64,000 nt of DNA from Lacticaseibacillus suilingensis (GTDB lineage Bacteria; Bacillota; Bacilli; Lactobacillales; Lactobacillaceae). Below are positions 21,283-29,145 of this stretch, one piece after another; position 1 is the stretch's first letter, and each line of letters begins with the position of its first letter. Both the position numbers and the translations under genes were made by a program. The notes under the pieces are model-generated. The model was not told where the DNA came from and did not search any database. It saw nothing but the letters and a program-made list of their open reading frames with translations. The DNA is taken from NCBI RefSeq assembly GCF_016861845.1, contig NZ_BOLV01000010.1:52534-116533 (forward strand), given 5' to 3'.

Positions 21283-22015
21283 TCCGTTTGTGAAAGTCGT
21301 TAACCAGATGAATGGCATTCCCACCACGGTGACGGGCCTAGAGGACATGCCCGAACTGAAGGCGCGTTATAAGGCCAGGGAAGCCAGCTTGTATATCTCC
21401 ATGCAACAAGTGCTCAGCCAAGTGGCCGCGCTACTGGCGCCAGACGAGGAAATCCTGAGCATGATGCCGATGACCAACGAAGAAAATGCCGGTTATGCCA
21501 CCGATGGCATTATGGGCATGTACGCCCCGCAGACCCAAAAGGCTAAGGAGTACATCAAGTCCCAGTCCAGCTTGCGCGGTAATCGCTTGATGCTATTTAC
21601 CAATCAGCGGATGATTTTCTTTGTGGTCATTGAGTTCATTGATGACCCAACGGCGTATTACTCGTATGCCTATGATCAAATCAAAGCGATTGCCTTTAAG
21701 AAGCATCGGATGAGCATTCCTGGCCAGAAGTTTTATCAGCGTCAGTGGTACATTTGGTACACGCTGGATTTCGAGACGCCAGACCGGCATATCTTCAACG
21801 AAGTCCTCACCGCTGCGAACGGCGAATTGTTTCGGCGCAATCTCCTCACCATTCCGGGCATGGGCCAAATTGAAATCAAGGATCACATGGACCGCTACTA
21901 TAAGCGAGACAATTACCTGAGTTCAGGGATGTTTTGGATCAAGGTGACTTTTGGGATGATGGCGTTCGGCCTGTTGCTCGCGCTACTCTCGTTTCTGTTT
22001 ACCGGGAATTTTTAA
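21266..22015 (+). CDS. PH-domain-like membrane protein coupled to the sigma factor
   Basis: Protein of 249 residues with a soluble N-terminal part and one C-terminal membrane helix (about residues 222-246, FGMMAFGLLLALLSFLF). The centre contains RLMLFTNQRMIFFVVIEF followed by YSYAYDQIKAIAFKK, the strand pattern of bacterial PH/GRAM-like domains. Its ATG lies inside the sigma gene (17-base overlap) behind AAGGAGG, so translation is coupled. By position it may be a partner or anti-sigma regulator that tethers or releases the sigma factor at the membrane; that is inference only. It could equally be an effector. Confidence 0.6.
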   Translation: MPILTNPFVKVVNQMNGIPTTVTGLEDMPELKARYKAREASLYISMQQVLSQVAALLAPDEEILSMMPMTNEENAGYATDGIMGMYAPQTQKAKEYIKSQSSLRGNRLMLFTNQRMIFFVVIEFIDDPTAYYSYAYDQIKAIAFKKHRMSIPGQKFYQRQWYIWYTLDFETPDRHIFNEVLTAANGELFRRNLLTIPGMGQIEIKDHMDRYYKRDNYLSSGMFWIKVTFGMMAFGLLLALLSFLFTGNF

Positions 22016-22023
22016 AGAGACAT

Positions 22024-22115
22024 AAAAATACGCCCCTCCGGCAAAAGTCGGAAGGGCGTTTTTGGTGCACCGAGTAATCGAAATTACCGCTGGTCGTTGT
22101 TCTTGGCGCGCTGCC
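22024..22115. repeat. Direct repeat copy 1 (terminator plus relic 3' end)
   Basis: About 92 bases nearly identical to 23959-24052 (by eye five substitutions and a 2-base indel). It contains a terminator hairpin (ACGCCCCTCCG/CGGAAGGGCGT, 22030-22058). On the minus strand it includes the last codons of a small protein (QRAKNNDQR-stop) matching the C-terminus of the gene at 24021-24209. The rest of 22116-22272 is AT-rich and holds a possible promoter (TAAAAT near 22231). Confidence 0.8.
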
Positions 22116-22272
22116 AGAGTCTACCCGCCCGCCATTGTGCCTGGTCAAATTAATATCAGATAATTGTTGACCTATTATCAAAAAAATATCCAAAAACACA
22201 ATCTCAATATTTACCAATATACAAGAGTGGTAAAATAGGGGTGTACGAGGCCGAAAAAAGGGGATAACAATA

Positions 22273-23865
22273 TTGAAGAAAACTGCGACACAAGGTAGTT
22301 CCGCGCCTGTTTATCGGGTGAAAATGTATAAGCATCACAAACTTTGGGTAGCTGCAGTGATCGCTGGCACTTTGCTGGCGGGCATCAGCTTTGCCAGCTA
22401 CACCACCAACACGCAGCCCGTTCAGGCCGCGTCTCAAGGCATTGCCGCGACCGCGACCATCAACGTTAAGTTCGAGTTTATCTATAACAACCAAGAGGTG
22501 CCTGGCCTCGAATTGAATTATTCGGAACCGGCCAACACCGCTAACGTTCACATTCCGACTGACTATAATGCTCAGATCAAAGTGGCGCAAGCGGAAGGCT
22601 ACACTTACATGAGCGGTCCTGGCGCACTCGCCACGTCGACCACCGATCAGGACCTAGTTTACAAGATAACGCTCGGTGCGCAAGTCGCCACCGTGAACCA
22701 CGACGCCCCGATGAACAAAGGGGACGTGGTGAATGCCTACTATAACTCTACCATTCCGAACGACGGCGTGAATGCCGCCGCCTTGAACAAGACCGTCACG
22801 CAAACCATTCACTTCATCAGCCGGACCAGCGGCAAGACCCTGTTGCCAGACCAGACGCAATCCATCGCGATTTACCGTGATGGCAACAAGATCAACTTGG
22901 TCACCGGCGAGGTTGCTTACGGTGCCTGGACGACCAAGGACTCGAAGAGCATTACCAGCCCCACCATTGCCGGCTACTACGCGCCACAGCCGGCCGTCAC
23001 CACCTTGAACACGGCGAACGGCCTGACCACGGCCAACGTCACTTACTACCCGATTCCACAAACCGCTTCCGTCAAATTCGTAGATGATGATGACAATGGC
23101 GCTACGGTTGGCGCCGCTGCCGACTTTTCCGGCAACATCGAGTCCGACCCGCAGGCCTATGATATGACCGACCAAATTCCAGCCGGCTATGAGTTGGCGG
23201 CTGGTCAAAGCGCCAGCGGCGACATTACCTACACCGCTGACACGGCCAACAACACCGACCAGCACCAAACCATTCAGATTCACTTGGTGCACAAGCACGC
23301 CGCGGTTGAAGCTGATGGTCCATACGTTGGCGACGTCACGGCCAGCGACTTGAACCGGACGAACACTGAGACCATTCACTACCAATACGCAGATGGCACC
23401 ACAGCGGCGCCTGATGCGACCCGCGACGCAACTGCGACGCGCAGTGCCGTTGTCGACCTTGTGACCGGTCACGTGCTGAGCTACAGCGACTGGATTAACG
23501 GCCGCTTCCCGGCTGTGACCTCCCCGAGCATCGCCGGCTACACCGCCAGTGAGGGCACTATCGCCGCCGTTGAAGACGTTACCGCTGATGCCGAGGCGAT
23601 CGTCAGGTACACCAAAAACGCCTTACCGAACACCGGCAATACTGGTAGCAACGGTAGCGTCACGAACACTGGGAGCACTGGCACCGAAAGTGGCAGCACC
23701 GGCAGTAAGTCAAATGGTACGACGCGTACCGGCACGACTAGCAAGGCCAGTGCGTACAAACTGCCCAACACCGGTGACACCGACGATACTAGCCTGATTG
23801 CCGCCGGGCTCGTTACCTTGCTAAGCACACTCGGTCTGGCTGGTGCCAAGCGCCGTCAACACTAA
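22273..23865 (+). CDS. LPXTG-anchored MucBP-type surface protein
   Basis: Secreted cell-wall protein of 530 residues. The N-terminus has a KxYKxGKxW-type signal (KMYKHHKLWVAAVIAGTLLAG) with cleavage likely after PVQA. Two related repeats follow (about 180-270 and 360-440), each with a T-IH-Y core, SP-IAGY-A and a closing V-Y-K/P; these resemble mucin-binding MucBP/Mub modules. A Thr/Ser/Gly-rich linker (TGSTGTESGSTGSKSNGT) leads to the sortase motif LPNTG, a membrane helix and a KRRQH tail. A second LPNTG precedes the linker. The start is TTG at 22273 behind AGGGGA. A role in adhesion is expected from the family; the ligand is unknown. Confidence 0.85.
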   Translation: MKKTATQGSSAPVYRVKMYKHHKLWVAAVIAGTLLAGISFASYTTNTQPVQAASQGIAATATINVKFEFIYNNQEVPGLELNYSEPANTANVHIPTDYNAQIKVAQAEGYTYMSGPGALATSTTDQDLVYKITLGAQVATVNHDAPMNKGDVVNAYYNSTIPNDGVNAAALNKTVTQTIHFISRTSGKTLLPDQTQSIAIYRDGNKINLVTGEVAYGAWTTKDSKSITSPTIAGYYAPQPAVTTLNTANGLTTANVTYYPIPQTASVKFVDDDDNGATVGAAADFSGNIESDPQAYDMTDQIPAGYELAAGQSASGDITYTADTANNTDQHQTIQIHLVHKHAAVEADGPYVGDVTASDLNRTNTETIHYQYADGTTAAPDATRDATATRSAVVDLVTGHVLSYSDWINGRFPAVTSPSIAGYTASEGTIAAVEDVTADAEAIVRYTKNALPNTGNTGSNGSVTNTGSTGTESGSTGSKSNGTTRTGTTSKASAYKLPNTGDTDDTSLIAAGLVTLLSTLGLAGAKRRQH

Positions 23866-23958
23866 TCCGCCCAAACCGATAAACGCCATTGAGCGCAAGC
23901 AACAGTGCAGACGTTGCGCTCGCTTCTGGTTAGCGGCTGCTGTTAAAGCACCACCCAC

Positions 23959-24052
23959 AAAAATACGCCCCTCCGGCAAAAAAGTCGGAGGGGCGTATTT
24001 GGTGCACCGAGTAATCGAAATTACCGCTGGTCGTTTTTCTTGGTGCGCCGCC
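23959..24052. repeat. Direct repeat copy 2 with terminator
   Basis: Matches 22024-22115. The hairpin AAATACGCCCCTCCG/CGGAGGGGCGTATTT is followed on the minus strand by TTTTTG, so it terminates the minus-strand gene ending at 24021. It also covers that gene's last codons. A smaller hairpin (GAGCGCAA/TTGCGCTC, 23891-23921) follows the surface-protein stop. Confidence 0.8.
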
Positions 24053-24209
24053 GGTGTGTGATCAAGATCACGCCTAAAACAACAAGTGCGATGCCCAGAG
24101 TCAACAGGCCGGGGTCAAGTTGACCGGAACCTGGCGTTTTCGGACTCAGCATGATGACATAGAACCCGATGGCGAGCGATAACATACCGGAACTGTAGTG
24201 CGCCTTCAT
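24021..24209 (-). CDS. Small membrane protein, 62 aa
   Basis: Family not recognised. Two hydrophobic segments (about residues 8-21 and 33-51) are joined by SPKTPGSGQLDPG, and the C-terminus HRRRTKKNDQR is strongly basic, so both ends are probably cytoplasmic. No clear Shine-Dalgarno is seen. The ATG lies 6 bases after the stop of the upstream gene at 24216, so translation is probably coupled. Its 3' end is duplicated at 22068-22115. Confidence 0.55.
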   Translation of the reverse strand: MKAHYSSGMLSLAIGFYVIMLSPKTPGSGQLDPGLLTLGIALVVLGVILITHRRRTKKNDQR

Positions 24210-24215
24210 TTCGAG

Positions 24216-24437
24216 TTAAGCAACGCCAACTTGGAACAAGATGGCAGAAGCCCAGCTTTGCTTCTTGATCTCGGCTTTGGCTGCTTTAGCCGCAGCATCC
24301 AAGTCAGTCCCGGTAGTGGCAAAAGTTGCCCGCATGCCTTGCTTTGATTGTAATTTGAAGGTGACACCGTCCTGATCGTAAGCTTCGAGGACTGCAACCA
24401 TTTTATCGAGGTAAAGTGCTGAGTTAACAAAAATCAT
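24216..24437 (-). CDS. Hypothetical small protein, 73 aa
   Basis: Soluble alpha/beta-like protein: MVAVLEAYDQDGVTFKLQSKQG, then DLDAAAKAAKAEIKKQSWA, an amphipathic Ala/Lys helix. I do not recognise a family. AAAGGAG precedes the ATG at good distance and a strong promoter lies about 70 bases upstream, so it is well expressed. It forms a two-gene unit with the 62-residue membrane protein. Confidence 0.65.
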   Translation of the reverse strand: MIFVNSALYLDKMVAVLEAYDQDGVTFKLQSKQGMRATFATTGTDLDAAAKAAKAEIKKQSWASAILFQVGVA

Positions 24438-24509
24438 AAGATGACTCCTTTGTTTTTCGTTTTGTTGTCGTTGTCGACGGAAATCGCTTTCGCCGATACG
24501 CTAAAGCTT

Positions 24510-24538
24510 ATCATAAGCCACTCGTTTCCCAAAGGCAA
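24510..24538 (-). promoter_or_regulatory. Promoter of the small-protein pair
   Basis: Minus-strand -35 TTGCCT (24533-24538), 17-base spacer, -10 TATGAT (24510-24515). Confidence 0.6.
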
Positions 24539-24583
24539 CCGGCTGGCCTCCAGAGGGGGAAGCTCGGCAACTGGGAAAAGCGG

Positions 24584-24617
24584 AACGCCTCGGGCATCAA
24601 CAACAGCTCGAGGCGTT
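24584..24617. terminator. Possible terminator hairpin
   Basis: AACGCCTCG (24584-24592) pairs perfectly with CGAGGCGTT (24609-24617). It lies downstream of the minus-strand PTS gene; the T run is short. Confidence 0.45.
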
Positions 24618-24654
24618 TCGGCGAAGCTAGATTTTTAATCTTGCATCGACTGCG

Positions 24655-26028
24655 TTAAGCAGCAGTTGGGTTGCCTGATTCGTCGACTTGAACCCGGCTA
24701 GAAGCCATAACGAATGGCAGCCAGATGAAGAAGGCGATAATCATGTTGACCAGGGCCAAGACGGCAGCGCGCCAGTCGAAGCCGGTGGCCATCAAAGCGT
24801 TCAAGATTGGCGGGGTAATCCAAGGAACCGCAATCTTAACTGGGCCAACCCAGCCGGCCATCGTTACAAAGTAAGCAATGGCGGTGTTCAGGACTGGAGC
24901 TACGATGAACGGGATGAAGTAGATCGCGTTCAAAACGATTGGCAGACCGAACATAACTGGTTCGTTGATGTTGAACAGGCCAGGGGCAAGAGCAAGTTTT
25001 GCGACGGCTTTTTCATCAGCACGCTTGGAGAAGATCAGGATGGCGATCAACAGAACGATGGTACCACCTGAACCGCCAAACCAAACGTAGGCATCGAAGG
25101 AACCACGCACCCACTTGTATGGCAATGCGTCGCCATGCTGGAAGGCCTGGATGTTCGCAATCTGGGAAGTACCCCAGATGGATTCCAGAATTGGTGCCAG
25201 CACGTTCGGGCCGTGAATCCCGAAGAACCAGAACACTTGAACCAGTAAGGAAACCAGCAGCACCATCCCAGCACCTTGGCCAGCGTGCAGCAGTGGGGCC
25301 TGAATGGTAGCAGACAGCCAGTCACCGAATGCTTGACCGGTGAAGGCCTGGAACAGGTAAGTAATAATGGCAATAACATACAGTGCCGCGATCCCAGGAA
25401 TCAAGGTTGTGAAGGCCTTGGAAACTGCAGGTGGCACGGTATCTGGCATTTTGATGGAGATGTCTTTCTTCATCAACCAGATATAAACAACCGTAGCAAT
25501 CGCCCCGAAAATCATCGCGGTAAACAGACTGGATGAGCCCAAGTTACCAGTGGCGAAAGCGTTCGGAACTGACAAACTGCCGTTAGCATAAGTTGCCCCA
25601 GCAGTGGTCAAGGTCTTAACGGCGCCTTTAGACAGGCCAGGCACTGCCAAGCTGGCATTGCTGTTGATGCCCATGAAGAAGGCAGAAAGTGAAATCAGCG
25701 TCCCAGCAACCCCGTCAACTTGGTAAGCTTCTGCCAAGTGGTAACCCCACATAGCAGCGAAGAAGACAGCGAAGATGGTTAATGACCCGATCGACACAAC
25801 CGTATCGATCTGAATGATAGGTTGAACAGCATTAACGAAGCCGTCCATGCCCCATTGAGCTGGATAAGTGGAGAGCAACGCGTTCAGTAAGGTAGCAAGA
25901 GAACCAGCCATGGTGATCGGCAAAGTTGCGATGAATGAATCACGCAATGCGACCAGCCAAGGAATAGAACCGATTTTCGCTGCTACAGGAACGACGTACT
26001 TCTCCAGCAAGTTCATAATGGCTTGCAT
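24655..26028 (-). CDS. PTS sugar transporter EIIC (lactose/cellobiose family)
   Basis: Membrane channel component of a phosphotransferase system (457 residues, about ten hydrophobic helices). The N-terminus KIGSIPWLVALRDSFIATLP and later NINEPVMFGLPIVLN are the EIIC motifs of the Lac (cellobiose/beta-glucoside) family. GGGAGGTAATG precedes the ATG. No EIIA or EIIB gene is adjacent, so it must borrow partners encoded elsewhere. A perfect cre site lies about 255 bases upstream and an RpiR regulator is encoded further upstream in the same direction. The sugar cannot be told; beta-glucosides or chitobiose are likely. Confidence 0.88.
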   Translation of the reverse strand: MQAIMNLLEKYVVPVAAKIGSIPWLVALRDSFIATLPITMAGSLATLLNALLSTYPAQWGMDGFVNAVQPIIQIDTVVSIGSLTIFAVFFAAMWGYHLAEAYQVDGVAGTLISLSAFFMGINSNASLAVPGLSKGAVKTLTTAGATYANGSLSVPNAFATGNLGSSSLFTAMIFGAIATVVYIWLMKKDISIKMPDTVPPAVSKAFTTLIPGIAALYVIAIITYLFQAFTGQAFGDWLSATIQAPLLHAGQGAGMVLLVSLLVQVFWFFGIHGPNVLAPILESIWGTSQIANIQAFQHGDALPYKWVRGSFDAYVWFGGSGGTIVLLIAILIFSKRADEKAVAKLALAPGLFNINEPVMFGLPIVLNAIYFIPFIVAPVLNTAIAYFVTMAGWVGPVKIAVPWITPPILNALMATGFDWRAAVLALVNMIIAFFIWLPFVMASSRVQVDESGNPTAA

Positions 26029-26071
26029 AGATCATTACCTCCCATAACGAGTTAGTTGTACCCCCAAAAGC

Positions 26072-26218
26072 CTACGATTGAAGCGCCTGGTTGGCTGAGT
26101 GAAGAACAATCGAGATGATATCACCAAGCACTTCATTGAAACCGCAAACCCCAATTCTAGAGAACGCTCTCATTTTGGCCGCCAATGCCACGTCTGACAT
26201 TGGAGAATGATTGGGCAT
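26072..26218 (-). CDS. Possible small ORF in the PTS leader, 48 aa
   Basis: An ATG-started frame of 48 codons begins MPNHSPMSDVALAAKMRAFS and ends HSANQALQS. Its ATG overlaps (TGATG) the stop of a shorter frame ending TIVDHLLG, suggesting coupled leader peptides. There is no clear Shine-Dalgarno. It may be a real small protein, a relic of a PTS gene, or chance. It lies in the 315-base gap between the RpiR terminator and the EIIC start. Confidence 0.25.
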   Translation of the reverse strand: MPNHSPMSDVALAAKMRAFSRIGVCGFNEVLGDIISIVLHSANQALQS

Positions 26219-26282
26219 CACCCAAGCAGGTGATCGACGATGGTGGCCGCCATCGCCATGTGGTATTTGACCACGTTTTCAG

Positions 26283-26296
26283 TGTAACCGGTTGCA
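26283..26296 (-). promoter_or_regulatory. cre box of the PTS gene
   Basis: TGCAACCGGTTACA on the minus strand fits TGNAANCGNWNNCA fully and is nearly palindromic. CcpA repression of the EIIC transcript is expected. Confidence 0.75.
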
Positions 26297-26344
26297 ACTA
26301 AAAATAAAAGTATTTGCACCCATGAAAAAACAATTACCATAATA

Positions 26345-26374
26345 AAAACATGTCACATAATTGTGACATGTTTT
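26345..26374 (-). terminator. Terminator of the RpiR gene
   Basis: AAAACATGTCACA and TGTGACATGTTTT form a 13-bp perfect stem with a 4-base loop; T-rich on the minus strand. Confidence 0.85.
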
Positions 26375-27136
26375 CTAATTTTCCGAATTAGCGTTTTCGG
26401 TTTGATCTTGATCCAACCGATGCGCAATCAGCTCAATCAGGTAGATGATCGGCACTTGCGTCGTGAGGTTCAAATCGCCATGTTTCATTTCCGGCATGTA
26501 GTAGGCAATCACCATGTCGGAAAGTTGGGCCAACGTGGAGTCGGCATGGTTGGTGACGGCAATCACGTAGACCCCATTTTGCTGAGCACGGCTGGCCATT
26601 TCGATCACCTGGTGCGATTCGCCTGACACTGACAAGGCCACCATCACGGTGTTTTGCAAAATCGGCGTATGCAGCGGGAAGGGATAATAAGGGTCCGTGA
26701 TGGCGAGGCTAAACTTGCCAATGTTCGACCAAAACCGCGCCCCATATTCCGCCAGCGCCTGGCCGGTACCAATGCCGCAAAGCAAGACCATGGGGGCAGG
26801 CACAATATGCGTCAACGCTTGATCGATTAGCTTGGCAAAGTCGGTGGTATTGACGTTTTCGAAGAACTCCGCAATCGGCACCGTGATGTCATAGTTCGGC
26901 TCAGGCGGGGCGCTGGTTAAAGCCGCGCGATGCTGTTTGATGGCGTAACGCAGCTCGGAGTAGCCTTCAAACCCCATTTTCCCAGCGAAACGCAAAATGG
27001 TGGTGGTGCTGACATGGGCTTTTTCCGCCAGCTGGCGAATGGTCATTTTTTCCACTTCGGCCTGATGTTGATTGATATAGGTATAAACGGCTGATTCCAG
27101 ACCGTTTAGTGTCCGCAATTTGTCATAAGGAAACAT
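26375..27136 (-). CDS. MurR/RpiR family transcriptional regulator
   Basis: DNA-binding sugar-phosphate sensor of 253 residues. The N-terminal HTH_6 domain (about 1-77) contains MTIRQLAEKAHVSTTTILRF. The C-terminal SIS domain (about 105-240) contains VLLCGIGTGQALAEYGARF and MVALSVSGESHQVIEMA, the phosphosugar-binding loop. It sits upstream of, and parallel to, the EIIC gene at 24655 but has its own terminator. It is therefore a likely local regulator responding to the phosphorylated sugar. Confidence 0.88.
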   Translation of the reverse strand: MFPYDKLRTLNGLESAVYTYINQHQAEVEKMTIRQLAEKAHVSTTTILRFAGKMGFEGYSELRYAIKQHRAALTSAPPEPNYDITVPIAEFFENVNTTDFAKLIDQALTHIVPAPMVLLCGIGTGQALAEYGARFWSNIGKFSLAITDPYYPFPLHTPILQNTVMVALSVSGESHQVIEMASRAQQNGVYVIAVTNHADSTLAQLSDMVIAYYMPEMKHGDLNLTTQVPIIYLIELIAHRLDQDQTENANSEN

Positions 27137-27193
27137 CCTGCGCTGCCCTCTTTCCCTGCAGCCATCGAACCGCTGCCTTCTTTATTCATCTTA

Positions 27194-29008
27194 TCATAAC
27201 TGATCCATAATCTGCCGGGCGATTCGGTTAGCCAGGCGCAGGTTGACATCATCACTGAACGGCCGCGGGCTGGCCGTGGTGAGCCAATTGAGGCCCTCCG
27301 TTGGGACGCCCCAGAAGAAGAGCTTGCCTTGCGCTTGGTGCTGTTGATCAAGCAACTGCGCTGAATGGCGGTCGACTAGCACCGCCCCGGATTGAAAGCG
27401 GCGGTCGCCGGCCAGCTGCAGTTCCATCAGCGTGGCCAAATCATCATGCAGCAACTGCTGCATCAGCGGGTTCTGGGCCGCCCCGGCGTTTGGGGCCGGG
27501 ACCCGGGCTTCGATCAACGCCGTGGCATGGCACTCAAAGTTCGCCTCTTGACCGCCAACGATAAAGTCATTGCCGGCCGTGGTGATGGTGATTTGCGGCG
27601 GGGCAATGGTCACGATGCCCGCCGCCATCAAGGCGCGCAGCTGCTCGATGCGAATCACAGGCGGGCCGATCGAGAGAAAATCATTGGTGCCATTGAACCA
27701 GCGGAGAAAGAAATCCAGATACTCATCATCGGTGAGCAGACCTAAGTCCACCACCTGGCGGATGGTATCGCGCAAGTCGCGCAGAACCTCCAGCGCTGAG
27801 GTCAGCGGGCCGGTTTTGCTACCGCGCTCAGCCTCGGCGGCATCTTGGGCAAGGTAAGCCATCATGGCCGCATCGTCAGCGCCCTTTGGCGGGGTTGTCA
27901 GGGCGTTCCAGTCGAGCTGGTCGGCTTCGGGCAGCTTAAGCGCCGCGAGAGCTTCAGCCGGATCGGTCATGTAATCGGCTTGGAAGGCCGGTAGATCGAC
28001 TTCAGGATGCTGCTGGGTCAGCAGCAAAGAATAGTACACAAAGCCGGCTTCAGCTTTGAGCCCTTGGAAAAATTGCTCGCCGGTGATTGGCCCGCTGGCG
28101 GCCCAATTGGCCAGCTGCTGCGCCGTTAAAAACCGCGGCGGCCACGCTTCGCCCGGCGCTTTTTCGTTGCGCGCCTTGGCGTGATAAGGCAGGCCGCGGC
28201 GCGACCCGGCGATGATGTGTGGTTCTTCGCTGCTGGCCTGATAGGTGAGCTGGCCTTGATTATCAGCGATGAAACGGCCGCCGCGCCCTTCCGTCAGGCG
28301 ACTGACGTAATCAAAGAAGCTCAGGCCCAAGCCTCGCATGGCGACGACATCTTGCGGTCCCAGCCGGCTTAAGTCGCCTTCAGCCGGAAAACTCGGCGGC
28401 AGGTACACACGCTGGTGAGCCTTAGCGAAGGCCGTCAAGGCGGCATGTTCGCGCGTCAAGGAGTTTTCCATGGTGCCTAGGGCCAAAACGACGGCATCGA
28501 AGCGCTCGCTGCCAGCGCCGGTGTGCACCGTGAATGGCACCTTCGTGACTGCCTGGACCAGCGTTTGTTTGAAAATGAGCTGCACGTTAGGCTGTTTTCG
28601 GCGGTGCATTTCGGCGTAGAACCAGGCCAAATAATAACCGTAAAGGGCGCGGGAAGGGTAGTCGTTGGGACCGAGGGTTGCAGCTTCTTTCAGGTAAGAC
28701 TCCGCGCTTTTACCACGGCTGCGCAAAAAGAGAGCCGCTTCTTTGGCGGCCCACTGCGCCAGGCTCGGCCCTGGCATGATGGGGCCCGGCTCTTGCACGG
28801 TGCGATCGTAAAATAAGGTGATATGTTGGGCGGCGGTGTTCATGATCAGCTGCGGCGCTTGGTCGCGGCGCCATACGCGGCCGCCGATCGGATAAGGGTC
28901 AAACAACGTGATGGTCAGTGGCGTCGCCGACATTTGCCTTTGCCAGGCAATCAACCGTTCTAACACGAGCAGGCCACGCGGGCCGGCGCCAATCAGGGCA
29001 ACTTTCAT
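27194..29008 (-). CDS. FAD/NAD(P)-binding protein (HI0933/NAD_binding_9-like)
   Basis: Large flavoprotein of about 604 residues. The N-terminus KVALIGAGPRGLLVLERLI is a dinucleotide-binding loop, followed by LFDPYPIGGRVWRRDQ and LIMNTAAQHITLFYD, the signature of this family in lactobacilli. GGTVKN-type C-terminal motifs are absent; instead FFWGVPTEGLNWLTTASPRP closes the fold. ATG at 29008 follows AAGGAGGATGCC. The reaction is unknown; related proteins act as monooxygenase-like or amine-oxidising enzymes. It is divergent from nox, across a 137-base gap. Confidence 0.7.
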   Translation of the reverse strand: MKVALIGAGPRGLLVLERLIAWQRQMSATPLTITLFDPYPIGGRVWRRDQAPQLIMNTAAQHITLFYDRTVQEPGPIMPGPSLAQWAAKEAALFLRSRGKSAESYLKEAATLGPNDYPSRALYGYYLAWFYAEMHRRKQPNVQLIFKQTLVQAVTKVPFTVHTGAGSERFDAVVLALGTMENSLTREHAALTAFAKAHQRVYLPPSFPAEGDLSRLGPQDVVAMRGLGLSFFDYVSRLTEGRGGRFIADNQGQLTYQASSEEPHIIAGSRRGLPYHAKARNEKAPGEAWPPRFLTAQQLANWAASGPITGEQFFQGLKAEAGFVYYSLLLTQQHPEVDLPAFQADYMTDPAEALAALKLPEADQLDWNALTTPPKGADDAAMMAYLAQDAAEAERGSKTGPLTSALEVLRDLRDTIRQVVDLGLLTDDEYLDFFLRWFNGTNDFLSIGPPVIRIEQLRALMAAGIVTIAPPQITITTAGNDFIVGGQEANFECHATALIEARVPAPNAGAAQNPLMQQLLHDDLATLMELQLAGDRRFQSGAVLVDRHSAQLLDQQHQAQGKLFFWGVPTEGLNWLTTASPRPFSDDVNLRLANRIARQIMDQL

Positions 29009-29081
29009 CAAGGCATCCTCCTTGCTCAGGCTTTACTTTCATTATAGAGGGGTTCAAGCGCCGGCAAAAGTGAGAAGCCTT

Positions 29082-29110
29082 TTGCTTTGCCAGTTTTCGT
29101 GCCATAATGG
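29082..29110 (+). promoter_or_regulatory. Promoter of nox
   Basis: -35 TTGCTT (29082-29087), 17-base spacer, -10 TAATGG (29105-29110), 35 bases before the ATG. Confidence 0.55.
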
Positions 29111-29145
29111 TAGTGTCCAATTTAAAATTGGGAAGGAGTCTAGTT

